The position numbers and the translations under genes are program-made. Positions 62,406 to 64,000 of a stretch of 64,000 nucleotides of DNA are shown here, piece by piece; the stretch's first letter is position 1; each line of letters starts with the position of its first letter. The DNA is from Lottia gigantea. Taxonomy: Eukaryota; Mollusca; Gastropoda; Lottiidae. The notes under the pieces were generated by a model, which was not told where the DNA came from, made no database searches, and was given only the letters and a program-made list of their open reading frames with translations. The stretch covers positions 542,269 to 606,268 of the forward strand of contig NW_008710284.1 of assembly GCF_000327385.1 (NCBI RefSeq), read 5' to 3'.

Positions 62406-62639
62406 TTTGGATGTAAAGATTTTTGTAGGTTGGTCATGTTGTTCAGTTGTTATGAATGGTAAATAATGGCCTTAACCATATGAATTGTAGCCTACAGAAA
62501 TATAATTATATATCTATAATAAATTTATCAAACATTATCTTTACAGTTTTTCTTATGAAACAATTGGTGAGGAATGAGGATGCTGGCAGACTCTGGTTAA
62601 AGTGGGGAGAAGAATTTGCTGCCAGACTGGTTTAGGAAG

Positions 62640-64000
62640 GGAGACAGACAGTTATAAGTAAGGTGAAATATTTGCTGCCAGTCTGTTTAAGGCAGAGATA
62701 AATAGATTGCCAGGTTATTTGCCACCAGAGATAGTTATTGGTTGCCAGATTATTTGCTGCTAGTCTGCTTAAGGCAGAGATAATCATTGATTGCCAGGTT
62801 ATTTGTTGCCAGACTAAGTTATGGAGAGACAGTTATTGGTTGCCAGGTTTTTTGTTGCCAGTCTGCTAAAGGCACAGATAAACATTGATTGCCAGGTTAT
62901 TTGTTGCCAGACTGATTAAGGCATAGATAGTCATTGGCTGCTAATTTATTTGTTGCCAGACTGATTTAGGCAGAGATAATCATTGGTTGCCAGGTTATTT
63001 GTTGCCAGACTGATTAAGGCAGAGATAATCATTGGTTGCTGATTTATTTGTTGCCATACTGATTAAGGCAGAGATAAGCATTGGTTGCCAGGTTATTTGT
63101 TGCCAGCCTGATTAAGGCAGAGATAATCATTGGTTGCTGATTTATTTGTTGCCAGACTGATTAAGGCAGAGATAAGCATTGGTTGCCAGGTTATTTGTTG
63201 CCAGCCTGATTAAGGCAGAGATAATCATTGGTTGCTGATTTATTTATTGCCAGACTGATTAAGGCAGAGATATTCATTGGTTGCCAGGTTATTTGTTGCC
63301 AGACTGGTTACGGCAGAGATATTCATTGATTGCTGATTTTTTTGTTGCCAGACTGATTAAGGCAGAGATAAGCATTGGTTGCCAGGTTATTTGTTGCCAG
63401 CCTGGTTAAGGCAGAGATATTCATTGGTTGCTGATTTATTTGTTGCCAGACTGATTAAGGCAGAGATAAGCATTGGTTGCTGATTTTTTTGTTGCCAGAT
63501 TGATTAGGGCAGAGATAGTTATTGGTTGCTGATTTATTTGTTGCCAGACTGATTAAGGCAGAGATAATCATTGGCTGCCAGGTTATTTGTTGCCAGACTG
63601 ATTAAGGCAGAGATAATCATTTGTTGCCATTTTATTTGTTGCCAGACTGATTAAAGCAGAGATAAGTATTGGTTACCAGGTTATTTGTTGTCAGACTGAT
63701 TAAGGCAGAGATAATCATTGCTTGCCAGGTTATTTGTTGCCAGACTGATTAAGGCAGAGATAATCATTGTTTGCTGATTTATTTGTTGCCTGGCTTATTA
63801 CGGCAGAGATAATCATTGGTTGCTAGGTTATTTGTTGCTACACTGCTAAAGGCAGAGATAATCATTGGTTGCCAGGTTATTTGTTGCCATCCTGATTAAG
63901 GCAGAGATAGTCATTGGTTGCCAGGTTGCCAGGTTATTTGTTGCCAGCCTGATTAAGGCAGAGATAATCATTGGTTGCTGATTTTTTTGTTGCCAGACTG
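62640..64000 (+). repeat. 49-bp satellite with two alternating unit types, reaching the window end
   Basis: About 27 units of TTAAGGCAGAGATAATCATT, then GGTTGCCAGGTTATTTGTTG (type A) or GGTTGCTGATTTATTTGTTG (type B), then CCAGACTGA. Types alternate through much of 63.0-63.5 kb. The array continues beyond the window. Confidence 0.95.

Noticed and set aside
61726-62466. Open frames of 78-236 codons on both strands with ITYVTMN or YVIFMVT repeats
   Set aside because: They come from a 21-base (7-codon) satellite with no stop in several frames. The composition is the repeat, not a protein.
1-64000. Retroviral, LTR or Polinton-type elements
   Set aside because: I saw no reverse transcriptase, integrase, capsid or polymerase-like frame and no LTR pair; the mobile elements here are short non-coding ones.

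Overview
The window is animal nuclear DNA, about 64% A+T. It holds many short GT-AG exons separated by introns full of tandem repeats and short interspersed elements. Three conserved bilaterian genes can be assembled exon by exon: a gamma-type syntrophin, EFHC1, and a single p160/SRC steroid-receptor coactivator (the NCOA1-3/Taiman family). Protein similarity to vertebrates, the tRNA-derived SINE-like elements and the repeat style suggest an invertebrate deuterostome or lophotrochozoan. A mollusc, probably a gastropod, is my best guess, but it is not proven by the sequence. I saw no bacterial, viral or retroviral gene.

Layout. 1-3.4 kb is non-coding and begins with an array of 8-9 hairpin-forming repeats. 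3.67-7.71 kb (minus strand) carries eleven coding exons of the gamma-syntrophin, complete at its 3' end; the short 5' coding exon was not found. 7.71-8.69 kb is the space upstream of EFHC1 and holds a full match to the RFX X-box, as expected for a cilium gene. 8.69-13.55 kb (plus) is EFHC1, 11 exons and 643 residues with every splice phase consistent. 14.81-57.65 kb (plus) is the p160 coactivator, with a probable 5' non-coding exon and 25 coding exons giving 1820 residues. Its second intron is 18 kb long and holds most of the minisatellites. 57.65-64 kb is 3' UTR and intergenic DNA: a 0.6 kb foldback element, a 21-bp palindromic array that changes orientation twice, and a 49-bp satellite running off the window end.

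The genes do not form one pathway. Syntrophin is a membrane-cytoskeleton adaptor, EFHC1 an axonemal microtubule protein and p160 a nuclear transcription coactivator. The p160 reading frame keeps bHLH, PAS-A, PAS-B, four central LxxLL receptor-binding boxes, an AD1-like CBP/p300-binding segment, a 32-residue polyglutamine run and a C-terminal LLQQLL box like the SRC-1a isoform.

The most unusual observation is in the p160 gene. Three separate minisatellites there are built from exon-intron junctions and are in register with the real exon. One multiplies a 5' splice site ten times, one multiplies a 3' splice site six times, and one is a diverged 124-bp array copied from an exon end. A second observation is a family of foldback elements (four copies seen), one of which has shrunk to a 60-bp palindrome.
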